Positions 1 through 7,803 of a DNA stretch of 13,677 bases are shown in pieces. Source of the DNA: an uncultured Bacillota bacterium (lineage in GTDB: Bacteria; Bacillota; JAAYKD01); the NCBI GenBank assembly GCA_937897315.1, contig CALCNS010000370.1, forward strand, positions 1-13,677, read 5' to 3'. Numbering within the stretch: the stretch's first letter is position 1; each line of letters starts with the position of its first letter. The notes under the pieces were generated by a model, which worked only from the letters and a program-made list of their open reading frames with translations, was not told the origin of the DNA and did no database searches. A program made the translations under genes and the position numbers.

Positions 1-696
1 GCCAGCTGTATCGATGAGTGTGTATTTTTGTTCCTGCCATTCGAAAAGTGTATCAATCGCATCCCTTGTCGTTCCAGGCACATTGGAAACGATAACCCTT
101 TCTTCACCTAAAATCGAGTTAATCAGAGAGGATTTACCCACATTGGGTCGACCAATGAAACTAATCTTAATGCTGTCGTCCTCCACCTCATCCATTGTTT
201 GACTCGGAATGGCTTCTACAATGGCATCAAGCAAATCGCCGATATTTAAACCGTTGACGGCGGAAATCTCCAAAGGATCTCCTAAGCCCAACTCGTAGAA
301 ATCATAGATTTGTTGCACCATCGCTACATTATCGATTTTATTGACAACCAGCAAAACTGGCTTCTTCGATTTTCGTAAGTACTCGGCAATTTCATGATCA
401 TCCGCCTGCAAACCCTGTTTCCCGTCTGTCAAGAACAAGATAAGATCTGCTTCAGCAATGGCGATTTCTGCTTGTTTACGTGTTTGAACAGAAATGTCAG
501 TATTGCCTTCAATTTCAATACCTCCGGTATCGATTAGGGTAAAATGATGTCCGGTCCATTCGGTATCTCCATATAAACGATCCCTTGTAATACCTGGAAT
601 ATCCTCTACAATGGCTAATCGTTGGCCAATCAGTCTATTAAATAAAGTGGATTTTCCCACATTGGGCCTGCCCACTATCGCTACAATCGCTTCCAT
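1..696 (-). CDS. der: Ribosome biogenesis GTPase Der (EngA), C-terminal half outside window
   Basis: Der is an essential GTPase with two tandem G domains that acts in 50S subunit assembly. The visible 232 residues hold the whole first G domain: P-loop GRPNVGKS at 9-16, DTGG at 56-59, NKID at 119-122 and SAVNG at 145-149. The start of the second follows: P-loop GRPNVGKS at 182-189 and DTAG at 229-232. Two G domains in one chain is diagnostic of Der. The frame is open to the window edge, so about 200 residues (rest of G2 and the KH-like domain) are missing because the window ends, not through mutation. The ATG lies 2 bases after the DUF512 stop, and its ribosome binding site (GAAGGAG, about 706-712) lies inside that upstream gene, so the two are probably coupled. 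Confidence 0.97.
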   Translation of the reverse strand, partial: MEAIVAIVGRPNVGKSTLFNRLIGQRLAIVEDIPGITRDRLYGDTEWTGHHFTLIDTGGIEIEGNTDISVQTRKQAEIAIAEADLILFLTDGKQGLQADDHEIAEYLRKSKKPVLLVVNKIDNVAMVQQIYDFYELGLGDPLEISAVNGLNIGDLLDAIVEAIPSQTMDEVEDDSIKISFIGRPNVGKSSLINSILGEERVIVSNVPGTTRDAIDTLFEWQEQKYTLIDTAG

Positions 697-698
697 AA

Positions 699-2042
699 TC
701 AGATACTCCTTCTAATGGTTCTCTTTTTTCGATTGGATCTTTGAAGAAAAATGGTTTCAAATAATGCAGTTGCCGTTGGTTCAATCCATTGAAATGTTGT
801 TTCGGGAAAGGCATGTTCAATATCCTCTGGCTTCGTGTTATCCAAATAGACATCTCCACCATCCCGTAGCATAATACCCGGCAAAAGAACCAGCTCCCCT
901 GCTTCGGGTGTCAGCTGTTTTATGATATCTCCACCGGTAATCAATCCACTAACTGTAACTGTGTGACCAAAAAAATCGTTTTGAATCACTTGAAGGTTGA
1001 CCTTGAGATCTTCCCTACGATTTAACTCGTCGACGATGGGTTGTAGTGCATACGCGCCACTTACACCTGTGACCAAACGGAATTTGGTTTGCTTTACCGC
1101 AAGGATATTGGATCTATTCTTGATTTCTCTCCACTCCTCCCAGAAGGAGCGAATCAATCCAACTCCATCTTCCAACACAGGATATCCCTCATAATAATTG
1201 GCAGGTGGAATGGGTCGGTTGGCTTTCAAGTATATCTCATCTGCAGCCCAAAATAAGCGTGATTCCGTTTTTTCGAGTGCAATCTGTTGCAATTCATTGA
1301 TTTGGTTTAGCAATGCCTCTGCTTCATCCGCTCGATGTAATCGTAAGGGATGAAGTTTCTCCCTGTGACCCGTCAATCCCACAGGGACAAGGGCGACGCT
1401 GAGTATGTTGGGCAAATAAGTTAGTAACTGCTCTGCAGTTTGCTGAAGTACAGCACCATCATTGATTTCTGGGCATACAACGATTTGACAATGCATTTCG
1501 ATACCATGTTCGATGAGGTAAATGAATTTCTCCTGAAAGTCATCGCGATTGCAACGAACCAATGCTTGCCTTATTTCTGGTTGCCAAGCATGAACCGAAA
1601 CATAAAGCGGGCTTAGTTTTAAAGCGACGATTCGTTCTAAATCGGTCCAAGAAGTATTGGACAAAGTGATATAACTCCCGCTGAGAAAGGATAATCGATA
1701 GTCATCATCCTTATAATACAACGTCCGGCGCAACCCTTTGGGTAGTTGATCCACAAAGCAAAATAGACAATGATTCTTGCAGGAGATGGGTTTGTCCAAT
1801 GTCAAGGTTGAGAATTCTATACCCAAATCCTGATCTATTTCTTTATCGAGGGTTATTGGTATCTTCTCCCCCTCGGTATTTAGCCAAAGCGTCTCCAGCT
1901 TGTTGTCTGTGATCGCAATTTGATAATCGATGATATCCCGGACTTCTTTTCCGTTAATCTGAAGCAATTGCCAACCCGCTTTCAGCAATGTTTGACCTGC
2001 AATGGAATGTGGTATGATGTTTGAAATGGTTGGTCGTTGCAT
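699..2042 (-). CDS. DUF512 family protein (PDZ-like plus radical-SAM-like Fe-S domain)
   Basis: This is a 447-residue member of a conserved family of unknown function common in Clostridia and Cyanobacteria. An N-terminal PDZ-like segment (about 5-45, with [10 protein letters not shown] and DIIDYQ) precedes a CKNHCLFCF cluster (C88, C92, C95; C-x3-C-x2-C) followed by the family signature around [12 protein letters not shown]. The C-terminal half carries the DUF512 region ([27 protein letters not shown]). The cysteine cluster suggests an iron-sulfur, radical-SAM-like fold, but no reaction is assigned. I chose the start at MQRPTISN because AAGGAT (2049-2054) sits just upstream; an upstream in-frame ATG at 2099 would translate through a hairpin and has no family support. 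It sits between ispH-S1 and der, its usual place in clostridial genomes. Confidence 0.9.
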   Translation of the reverse strand: MQRPTISNIIPHSIAGQTLLKAGWQLLQINGKEVRDIIDYQIAITDNKLETLWLNTEGEKIPITLDKEIDQDLGIEFSTLTLDKPISCKNHCLFCFVDQLPKGLRRTLYYKDDDYRLSFLSGSYITLSNTSWTDLERIVALKLSPLYVSVHAWQPEIRQALVRCNRDDFQEKFIYLIEHGIEMHCQIVVCPEINDGAVLQQTAEQLLTYLPNILSVALVPVGLTGHREKLHPLRLHRADEAEALLNQINELQQIALEKTESRLFWAADEIYLKANRPIPPANYYEGYPVLEDGVGLIRSFWEEWREIKNRSNILAVKQTKFRLVTGVSGAYALQPIVDELNRREDLKVNLQVIQNDFFGHTVTVSGLITGGDIIKQLTPEAGELVLLPGIMLRDGGDVYLDNTKPEDIEHAFPETTFQWIEPTATALFETIFLQRSNRKKRTIRRSI

Positions 2043-2069
2043 GATATCATCCTTACTCTTATTCAAATG

Positions 2070-2112
2070 GATGGGCTGCAGCCCATTGCTACAGCCCATC
2101 TTGTTTCTTTTT
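2070..2112. other. Palindromic hairpin between ispH-S1 and DUF512 genes
   Basis: A 9-bp perfect inverted repeat (GATGGGCTG at 2070-2078 and CAGCCCATC at 2092-2100) encloses 13 bases. Inside it, 2071-2086 is itself a perfect 16-base palindrome, so two alternative stems are possible. Read on the plus strand the outer stem is followed by a T-rich tract (2101-2112), as in an intrinsic terminator, but no plus-strand gene precedes it. Read on the coding (minus) strand no T-run follows, so it more likely modulates the ispH-S1/DUF512 mRNA (processing, stability or partial attenuation) than terminates it. Confidence 0.5.
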
Positions 2113-2117
2113 AGAAC

Positions 2118-4193
2118 TTATTGATTCTCTTGTTCCTGAACTTCTTCAATCATTTGGTCCATGGTGTCTTGGTCATAACTCTCTTCCCCAAGCAATGCTC
2201 GCAAAGACAGACTAAGACGTTTTCGGTTTAAGTCGATTTCCAGGATTTTGGCTTCAACTTCTTTACCAACAGATACGACATCATCCACCTTCTCAACACG
2301 GCGATTGTCGAGTTCCGAAATATGAATCAAACCATCAATCCCTGGTCGAACATTCACAAATGCGCCCCAAGGTGTGATACGAACAACGGTTCCATGTACA
2401 ACATCACCTGACGCAAAGTCATGGGCAAATGCTTCCCAGGGTTCCATTTTCATTTGTTTTAAGCCAAGTGAAATTCTCCCGGCATCCGGATCAAGTTTCA
2501 ACACTTTTAATTCCAACTGTTGATCAATACTAACGACTTCGGATGGATCTTTGACACGATAATAATCTAAATCCGAAATGTGCAAGAGACCATCAATCCC
2601 ACCTAAATCGACAAATGCACCGAATTTTGTCAGTCTGCGGACCACTCCTTTGACAACATCGCCTTCATGGGTGTTTTGCCAGAAAGCATCGCGACCGGCT
2701 ACGGCTTCTTCTTCCAAAACCATTTTGCGGTTGACAATCGCTCTGCGTTTTTCTGGGTCCACTTCAACCAAACGAACCCTTACGGTTTCACCGACCAAAT
2801 GTTTCAAATCGCTAGTAAAACGACGCTCAGCAAGCGAGGCAGGCATAAAGGCTCTAACTCCGATATCTACGATGAGTCCCCCTTTTACCAACTCCAAAAC
2901 CTTGCCTTCTATGACTTCATTTTGGTTTAATGATTCGGTGAACTTAATCCAATGTTGACGTTGATCTGCTCTTTTCTTTGAGAAAGTTAAACGTCCCTCT
3001 TGATCTTCATTACGAACCACCATCACCGTGATTTCATCTCCGACATTTAAAACATCAGTAGGCAGAACTGAAGAATCGGCGGAAAACTCTTTACGCGGAA
3101 TCACACCTTCAGACTTTTGCCCGACATCAACAAGGATCTCATCGTTACCCACTTGTACCACGGTCGCTTGAATGATGTCTCCCGGGGTATAACGGGGCAA
3201 ATGAAAGGATTCCATATCGAATTCTTCATGATCTACGGCAGGCTCATTCTGAGTATCAACCGCTTCTTCCACAACTTGGTCGTTTTTCTTCTCGACATCG
3301 GTGGTTTTTTGTTCTTCAACTTCAGGATTCACAGCTGCTTCACCTTCATTGATTTTGAGTTCTTTTTCCAACACGTTAGTTTCTACCTCCTTAATTATCC
3401 AATCCGGAACGGACGCTCCGGCCGTTAATCCAACGACTCGAACTTGATGAAACCACTCTGCTTGTATCTCTGCCGCACCCGTTAACAGGTAGGTATTAGA
3501 ATTCACAGCAACGCATAAATCGTAGAGATGACGGGAATTGGCACTTTGTTTACTTCCAATTACCAACATCAAATCCACTTGGCGAGCTAACAAAACAGCA
3601 GCTTCTTGTCTTAATCTTGTCGCAGAACATATAGTATTATATACGACAGGGGAGTCAAAAATCCTTCTAATTTCAAAAAGAAATGTTTCAAACGCCTCTT
3701 CTGCTAGAGTGGACTGGCTTAAAACCACAACTTTTCGATGAGAATCGAGTTGTGCTAAGTCTTCCATGGTCTCGATAATGACACCATGCTCCCCAGACCA
3801 TTCTGCAATGGCTTCTACTTCTGGGTGATTCTTCTCACCCAGGATTAAAATAACATCTCCAAGATCAGCATGCTTTTTGGCTAAATCAAAAATTTTCTTC
3901 ACACTGGGACATGTGGCATCTAAAACTCGAGCCTCGCGTTTCCCAAGCTCGGCATACGTACTCGGCCCTGTACCATGAGCTCTAATCATAACTGTTTGTC
4001 CAACTTCAATCTCATCGATGTCTTTTAGGGTGTGTAAACCCCTCTGCTCCATTTCCTGAATCAATCGAGGATTGTGTACTAAAGATCCGAGTACATCTAA
4101 TTGTTGCTTTTGAGAAAGTTGATCCTCTGCCATGAGAATAGCTCGCTTTACGCCGCCGCAAAATCCAAGATGCTCTGCCTTCCTAATCTCCAT
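2118..4193 (-). CDS. ispH: IspH (HMBPP reductase) fused to four-domain S1 RNA-binding protein
   Basis: A 691-residue bifunctional protein. Residues 1 to about 275 are 4-hydroxy-3-methylbut-2-enyl diphosphate reductase, the last MEP-pathway enzyme, making IPP and DMAPP. The three [4Fe-4S] cysteines are present (C12 in GFCGGVKRA, C95 in ATCPSVKK, C189 in TICSATR), with AHG 72-74, NHPEVEA 122-128, SANS 217-220 and TAGASVPDWII 257-267. An acidic linker (about 281-333) leads to four S1 repeats (about 337-407, 425-490, 510-580, 596-666); the last two carry intact FGAFVDL/WGAFVNV and GIDGL-HIS motifs. This fusion is known in Clostridia. The start is MEIRKAEHLGFCGG because AAAGGAGT (4199-4206) precedes it; a longer reading frame upstream lies in plsC. 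It overlaps the plsC end by 11 bases. Confidence 0.95.
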   Translation of the reverse strand: MEIRKAEHLGFCGGVKRAILMAEDQLSQKQQLDVLGSLVHNPRLIQEMEQRGLHTLKDIDEIEVGQTVMIRAHGTGPSTYAELGKREARVLDATCPSVKKIFDLAKKHADLGDVILILGEKNHPEVEAIAEWSGEHGVIIETMEDLAQLDSHRKVVVLSQSTLAEEAFETFLFEIRRIFDSPVVYNTICSATRLRQEAAVLLARQVDLMLVIGSKQSANSRHLYDLCVAVNSNTYLLTGAAEIQAEWFHQVRVVGLTAGASVPDWIIKEVETNVLEKELKINEGEAAVNPEVEEQKTTDVEKKNDQVVEEAVDTQNEPAVDHEEFDMESFHLPRYTPGDIIQATVVQVGNDEILVDVGQKSEGVIPRKEFSADSSVLPTDVLNVGDEITVMVVRNEDQEGRLTFSKKRADQRQHWIKFTESLNQNEVIEGKVLELVKGGLIVDIGVRAFMPASLAERRFTSDLKHLVGETVRVRLVEVDPEKRRAIVNRKMVLEEEAVAGRDAFWQNTHEGDVVKGVVRRLTKFGAFVDLGGIDGLLHISDLDYYRVKDPSEVVSIDQQLELKVLKLDPDAGRISLGLKQMKMEPWEAFAHDFASGDVVHGTVVRITPWGAFVNVRPGIDGLIHISELDNRRVEKVDDVVSVGKEVEAKILEIDLNRKRLSLSLRALLGEESYDQDTMDQMIEEVQEQENQ
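3372..3392 (-). promoter_or_regulatory. Possible internal ribosome binding site at IspH/S1 boundary
   Basis: On the coding strand a full-strength AAGGAGGT (3385-3392) is followed 10 bases later by an in-frame GTG (3372-3374, codon 274 of the fusion), exactly where the IspH domain ends and the acidic linker starts. If used, it would give a separate S1 protein of about 418 residues. The bases also encode conserved IspH residues (KEV), so the match may be fortuitous. Confidence 0.3.
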
Positions 4194-4773
4194 GAGGCAC
4201 TCCTTTGAGGCGCTTAATCTCCTCTGCCAATTGCAGAGTGATTTGATGCATTTGGTCCCGGTCGGTTCTTTCGGACTTTGCCACGGGTATTCCCTGACCA
4301 TATACCACTCTCATGCGTTTCCCTTTTTTGTAATCTCCGACTATAGCCGCAGGTAGTAAGGTTGCTCCGGTTTTTAAAGCAAAATATACTGCTCCATCGT
4401 GAAAATCCAACAACTCATCGTTGTTAGAGCGAGTTCCTTCGGGAAAGATACCAATCATTCTCTGTTCTTCTAAGCGTTGGATGACTGTTCGAATGGCCTG
4501 ACGATCACTTTGACCACGCTTGACAGGTATCATGCCTGTGCGAATCAAAAAATGACGCAACATCGCATGCCGAAATAACTCTTCTTTCGCCAAGTAGGAA
4601 ATTTCACGTTGGAAACCAAAAGCTACCAAGAAAGGGTCCATGGCATTGACATGATTGGAGCATACAATGACTGCACCTTTACTAGGAATGTGCTCTCGAC
4701 CTAAATACTCTGGATTCCAAAACACTCTTAAAACAACCCCGACTAGGTTCAACAAAAATCGATAGTAGGTCAT
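4183..4773 (-). CDS. plsC: 1-acyl-sn-glycerol-3-phosphate acyltransferase (PlsC family)
   Basis: A 196-residue membrane-associated acyltransferase that would convert lysophosphatidic acid to phosphatidic acid in phospholipid synthesis. The acyltransferase motifs are intact: NHVNAMDPF with catalytic H41 and D46 (H-x4-D), IPVKRG at 82-87, and FPEGTRS at 110-116. A hydrophobic N-terminal stretch (about 5-18, FLLNLVGVVLRVF) fits a membrane-anchoring segment. Length matches the short Firmicutes form. Its ATG overlaps the cmk stop codon as ATGA, so translation is probably coupled to cmk, and its own 3' end overlaps the ispH start. The order cmk-plsC-ispH/S1 is standard in Clostridia. Acyl-donor preference cannot be read from the sequence. 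Confidence 0.94.
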   Translation of the reverse strand: MTYYRFLLNLVGVVLRVFWNPEYLGREHIPSKGAVIVCSNHVNAMDPFLVAFGFQREISYLAKEELFRHAMLRHFLIRTGMIPVKRGQSDRQAIRTVIQRLEEQRMIGIFPEGTRSNNDELLDFHDGAVYFALKTGATLLPAAIVGDYKKGKRMRVVYGQGIPVAKSERTDRDQMHQITLQLAEEIKRLKGVPHGD

Positions 4774-5480
4774 TTCATATCCCTCTCACCAATCAATCCT
4801 CGGTCTCGACAGAGTTTTTCAATCCGCTCAGCGACCTGATTCGCCGTCATATCTGTCGAGTCAATCAGAACAGCATCTTGTGCTTTTTGTAGTGGGGCGT
4901 GCTCCCGCGAGGAATCGCGACAATCTCTGGCAGAAATCTCAGCTTTTAATGTCTCAAAATCCACTGAGATTCCTAGCTGTTGATACTCCAATTGCCGACG
5001 ATGCGTTCGCTCATCCAATGTCGCTGTCAAATAGATCTTTAAGGGAGCATTAGGTAATACCACGGTGCCAATGTCTCTTCCATCCAGTACGATTTGACCC
5101 TTTTCTGCCAGCTCTCTTTGCTTGTGAACCATAATTTTCCGAACTTCTCCATGGGCTGAAAGAGGAGATACCAATTCGCTCACTTCTTTTTGCCTTAAAA
5201 ATGGTGTAAAGTCTTCGTCATCGACCAAGATTCTCTGTCCATCACTAGACAACACGACTTCCATTTTCATCTTGCGAAATAAATCCGCCAACCTCGCTTC
5301 GTCCGAAATAGATATTCCCAGAAGTAAAGCTTTCCAGGTTAGTGCTCGATACATTGCCCCAGTATCCAAATAAAGAATGTTTAATCTCTGAGCCAAGAGT
5401 TTGGCAATGGTGCTCTTGCCGGCTCCAGCCGGTCCGTCTATGGCTATGACAAGCTTAGAAGGTACATAGGTTAAGCTCAT
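4770..5480 (-). CDS. cmk: Cytidylate kinase (CMP/dCMP kinase)
   Basis: A 236-residue cytoplasmic kinase that phosphorylates CMP and dCMP with ATP, feeding CTP and dCTP pools. The P-loop GPAGAGKST is at 16-24, followed by YLDTGAMYRALTW, the DGRDIGTVV motif and the ARDCRDSSRE region of the CMP-binding/LID part, all typical of bacterial Cmk. Length is slightly above the usual 220-230 because of a short N-terminal extension (MSLTYVPSK). The start was chosen because AAAGGAG (5489-5495) lies 8 bases upstream of ATG 5478-5480; longer in-frame starts fall inside the preceding flavoprotein gene. It begins 13 bases after that gene ends and overlaps plsC by 4 bases. Confidence 0.96.
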   Translation of the reverse strand: MSLTYVPSKLVIAIDGPAGAGKSTIAKLLAQRLNILYLDTGAMYRALTWKALLLGISISDEARLADLFRKMKMEVVLSSDGQRILVDDEDFTPFLRQKEVSELVSPLSAHGEVRKIMVHKQRELAEKGQIVLDGRDIGTVVLPNAPLKIYLTATLDERTHRRQLEYQQLGISVDFETLKAEISARDCRDSSREHAPLQKAQDAVLIDSTDMTANQVAERIEKLCRDRGLIGERDMK

Positions 5481-5493
5481 TTGATCGGCTCCT

Positions 5494-6744
5494 TTAGTTC
5501 GTAGAATTGTGATTATGGACGCAATGATGTCCGGCGGCGTAGCCACTTGAAAAGGCAGCTTGTAAATTGAAACCACCCGTGTAGCCGTCTATGTCAATAA
5601 GTTCTCCTGAAAAAAACAAACCCTTCAGTTTTTTTGAAGCCATTGTCTTTGGTTCAATTTCCTTTGTATCTACTCCTCCGGCAGTAACAATCGCTTCTGC
5701 CAATGGCCTAACCCCAGAGATGTTAAACTGCAAATTCTTTAGTATTGCAACAAGTCTCTGCCGTTCCTCTTTCGTAACGGAGTGTACTGGTTTGTCTGAT
5801 GAAATCTTAGACTCTTCAAGAATAACGGGAATCATGCTAAGAGGGAGCAATTCATTCAGTGAATTCTTGAATTGCTTGTTCAAGTTCTTTTGAAAATCGC
5901 GTTGAATCCGATTGTCCAGTTGTTCAAAAGACAAAGCTGGCTTCAGATCAATGCTTAGAATCCTGTTTTGACTACGATCCCAATCCAAAAGCACGCGACT
6001 TAATGAAAGCACTACCGGACCGCTCACTCCGAAATGCGTAAAAAGCATTTCGCCGAATTCTTCTTTTAGCTTCGCGGATTCGTTGCGAATGGATACGGTA
6101 ACATTTTTTAGAGATAACCCTTGCAATGCTTTCCGATAAGGGGTATCCAATTCCAGCGGAATCAGAGCAGGACGCGGTTTGATAATGGTATGTCCAACCA
6201 TTTGAGCCAAAGCATATCCATCCCCAGTTGAACCTGTAGTAGGATATGAAGCTCCACCCGTTGCTAAAATGACACAGTCGGCATAATACATTGCTTTATC
6301 GGTTGCTACCCCTTGGATGGAGACTTGATTGTGCAACAATCGTTGTACTCGTTGACCATAGCGTATTTCCACATCTAGCTGTATTAGCTTCTTCTTCAGT
6401 GCATCTAGAATGGTGGAAGCTTGGTCAGAAGCCGGAAATACCCGCTTGCCACGCTCTACTTTTAATTCAACACCTAAATTCTGAAAAAAGGATTGAAGCT
6501 GTTGACTATTCATTTGATGAAAAGCACTGAATAGGAATTTCCCGTTCCCGGGCATATTCGTTACCAACTCTTTTTCTGTACAATCATTGGTCAGATTACA
6601 TCTACCTTTTCCCGTAATACCTAATTTCTTGCCCAGCGTATCGTTTCTCTCTAAAAGAGTCACCTGAGCCCCTTGCTCGGCAGCAGCAATCGCTGCCATC
6701 ATACCAGCGGCTCCTCCACCGACAACAATAATCTTTTTGCTCAT
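5494..6744 (-). CDS. HI0933/YhiN-family NAD(P)/FAD-dependent oxidoreductase
   Basis: A 416-residue flavoprotein of the HI0933-like family, common next to cmk and rluB in Clostridia. The N-terminal Rossmann FAD-binding motif is VVGGGAAGMMAA (7-18), with the ribose-binding glutamate at E32 and the family signature GITGKGRCNLTN (42-53). A central ATGGASYPTTGSTGDGY motif and a C-terminal FAD-closing segment (FFSGELIDIDGYTGGFNLQ) complete the fold. The physiological substrate is unknown; the family is often automatically labelled aminoacetone oxidase or BaiN-like, which I would not transfer. The start ATG has AAAGGA about 9 bases upstream, overlapping the end of rluB; the intergenic gap is only 5 bases, indicating an operon. 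Confidence 0.93.
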   Translation of the reverse strand: MSKKIIVVGGGAAGMMAAIAAAEQGAQVTLLERNDTLGKKLGITGKGRCNLTNDCTEKELVTNMPGNGKFLFSAFHQMNSQQLQSFFQNLGVELKVERGKRVFPASDQASTILDALKKKLIQLDVEIRYGQRVQRLLHNQVSIQGVATDKAMYYADCVILATGGASYPTTGSTGDGYALAQMVGHTIIKPRPALIPLELDTPYRKALQGLSLKNVTVSIRNESAKLKEEFGEMLFTHFGVSGPVVLSLSRVLLDWDRSQNRILSIDLKPALSFEQLDNRIQRDFQKNLNKQFKNSLNELLPLSMIPVILEESKISSDKPVHSVTKEERQRLVAILKNLQFNISGVRPLAEAIVTAGGVDTKEIEPKTMASKKLKGLFFSGELIDIDGYTGGFNLQAAFSSGYAAGHHCVHNHNSTN

Positions 6745-6749
6745 TGCTC

Positions 6750-7511
6750 TTAATCCTTTATTTCCAGATTCTTATCCTGTTCGAGTTCCAATTGCGATTT
6801 CGCTCTCAACGCTTCTATTTCCTTATCGGTCAGGCGTCTGCTTTTACCAACCGGTAACGCCCCCAATGCTAAATCCCCTATGCGGACTCGTAATAAACGC
6901 AAGGTGCGATAGGAAAACAGTTGAAACATTCGTCTAATTTGACGATTACGACCTTCCTTTAAGGTAACTCTCCATACGCAACCCGGTCGTTGGGTGTTGT
7001 CAATCGCATGGAGACCCACTGGCAATGTTCTTCTGCCATCCAGCTCCACACCACTCATCAACTCCCGTTTGTGCTCATCGGTCAAGGGGCGATCCAGCCA
7101 TACTAAATAGGCTTTCTCGATTTCGTGCCTAGGGTGGGTCAATTGATATGCTAAATCCCCATCATTTGTCATTAACAGTAAACCTTCACTTTGATAATCC
7201 AATCTGCCAATGGGATACAACCGTTCCTCATATTGAGTGACCAAACTGCTGACGTCGGGTCGGCCTTGAGGATCCCCCAGGGATGTGATGTATCCCCTAG
7301 GTTTATTAATCATGACCGTAACTTTCTGAGGTTGAAACACCAATGGTTTCCCCCCCACTGTGATGATGTCTCGTTGACGATCGGCTTTGCTTCCCAATTC
7401 CTTCACAACAAGCCCGTTGACACGAACCAAACCGGTCAGAATCCATTGTTCGGCTTCTCTCCTTGAGGTCAAACCCGATGATGCGATGATTTTCTGTAAC
7501 CTTTCCTCCAC
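6750..7511 (-). CDS. rluB: 23S rRNA pseudouridine synthase, RluB/RsuA family
   Basis: A 253-residue RNA-modifying enzyme. An S4 RNA-binding domain (about 1-60, with RLQKIIASSGLTSRREAEQ) is followed by the pseudouridine synthase core containing IGRLDYQSEGLLLMTNDG (101-118), where D105 is the catalytic aspartate, and KEGRNRQIRRMF near the C-terminus. By homology it makes the pseudouridine at the position 2605 region of 23S rRNA; RsuA- and RluE-type targets cannot be excluded from motifs alone, but the cluster position before cmk is that of Firmicutes rluB. The start codon is GTG, supported by GGGGTGAT (7515-7522) pairing with the 16S tail; no upstream in-frame ATG is plausible. It is the first gene of its operon, downstream of the tRNA-Tyr terminator. 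Confidence 0.93.
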   Translation of the reverse strand: MEERLQKIIASSGLTSRREAEQWILTGLVRVNGLVVKELGSKADRQRDIITVGGKPLVFQPQKVTVMINKPRGYITSLGDPQGRPDVSSLVTQYEERLYPIGRLDYQSEGLLLMTNDGDLAYQLTHPRHEIEKAYLVWLDRPLTDEHKRELMSGVELDGRRTLPVGLHAIDNTQRPGCVWRVTLKEGRNRQIRRMFQLFSYRTLRLLRVRIGDLALGALPVGKSRRLTDKEIEALRAKSQLELEQDKNLEIKD

Positions 7512-7600
7512 GTTATCACCCCATTCTCAGAAGTTGTTCTGCTTCAGTAGATCTTTATTCTTATTTCCCGAATCTCGTAGAAAAGTCCTTTGATTAACAT
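7512..7600 (-). other. Leader region upstream of rluB
   Basis: This 89-base stretch between the tRNA-Tyr terminator and the rluB GTG holds the rluB ribosome binding site (7515-7522) and a small 5-bp hairpin (CAGAA 7528-7532 with TTCTG 7537-7541). I see no convincing -35/-10 pair, so the rluB operon promoter is either weak or non-canonical, or transcription reads through from the tRNA. Confidence 0.4.
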
Positions 7601-7637
7601 GAAAAAAAGAAAACCCCGCCATAAAGCGGGGATTTTC
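7601..7637 (-). terminator. Intrinsic terminator after tRNA-Tyr
   Basis: On the minus strand a 6-bp GC-only stem (CCCCGC/GCGGGG, 7626-7631 with 7614-7619) with a 6-base loop is flanked by A and T runs that extend the stem. It is followed by TTTTCTTTTTTT (about 7602-7613). This is a textbook Rho-independent terminator for the tRNA transcript. The flanking A-run also gives it some bidirectional character. Confidence 0.92.
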
Positions 7638-7640
7638 CGT

Positions 7641-7664
7641 AGTGAGTGGAGTCTTCCACTCACT
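7641..7664 (-). repeat. Perfect 10-bp hairpin between tRNA-Tyr and its terminator
   Basis: AGTGAGTGGA (7641-7650) and TCCACTCACT (7655-7664) are perfect inverted repeats with a 4-base loop, beginning 8 bases beyond the tRNA CCA end. No T-run follows directly, so it is not a terminator by itself. It may protect or position the 3' trailer for RNase processing, or stack with the terminator hairpin. Confidence 0.7.
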
Positions 7665-7672
7665 CGTGGAAT

Positions 7673-7758
7673 TGGTGGTGGGAGCTGGATTCGAACCAGC
7701 GAAAGCAGTGCTAGCAGATTTACAGTCTGCCCCCTTTGGCCAACTCGGGAATCCCACC
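7673..7758 (-). tRNA. tRNA-Tyr (anticodon GTA)
   Basis: An 86-base class II tRNA with encoded CCA. The acceptor stem is GGTGGGA/TCCCACC with discriminator A. The anticodon arm GCAGA-CTGTAAA-TCTGC places GTA at 7721-7723, reading UAU/UAC. A 13-base variable region can form a short AGC/GCT stem, and the T arm is GCTGG-TTCGAAT-CCAGC. A long variable arm together with GTA identifies tRNA-Tyr. It has its own consensus promoter upstream and a strong terminator downstream, so it is a monocistronic tRNA unit lying between two protein operons. Confidence 0.97.
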
Positions 7759-7774
7759 CTGTGGAACGTTGGTT

Positions 7775-7803
7775 ATTATATCGTTAGTTGAGAAAAAAGT
7801 CAA
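7775..7803 (-). promoter_or_regulatory. Sigma-70/SigA-type promoter for tRNA-Tyr
   Basis: The -35 element TTGACT (7798-7803) and a perfect -10 element TATAAT (7775-7780) are separated by 17 bases, the optimal spacing. Transcription should begin near 7766-7769, about 10 bases before the mature tRNA 5' end. This is the only near-consensus promoter I can see in the window. Confidence 0.9.

Noticed and set aside
638..862. Minus-strand 74-codon frame across the DUF512/der junction
   Set aside because: Out-of-frame shadow of two real genes; both true frames contain unmistakable family motifs.
3213..3215. ATG codon 327 of the IspH-S1 fusion as an independent S1 start
   Set aside because: No convincing Shine-Dalgarno precedes it; the GTG at 3372-3374 is the better candidate.
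2578..3428. Plus-strand open frames of 87-126 codons opposite the S1 region
   Set aside because: They lie fully antisense to the strongly conserved IspH-S1 gene and have no family resemblance or ribosome binding site.
4770..5576. Longer cmk frame starting at 5576
   Set aside because: The extension lies inside the flavoprotein gene; ATG at 5480 has a strong AAAGGAG and begins just before the P-loop domain.
7527..7757. Minus-strand 76-codon open frame beginning MGFPSWPKGADC
   Set aside because: It is a translation through tRNA-Tyr, the trailer hairpin and the terminator, a well-known kind of false protein.
7590..7787. Plus-strand open frame containing GSWIRTSESS
   Set aside because: Antisense translation of the same tRNA-Tyr; this peptide pattern is a common annotation artefact.
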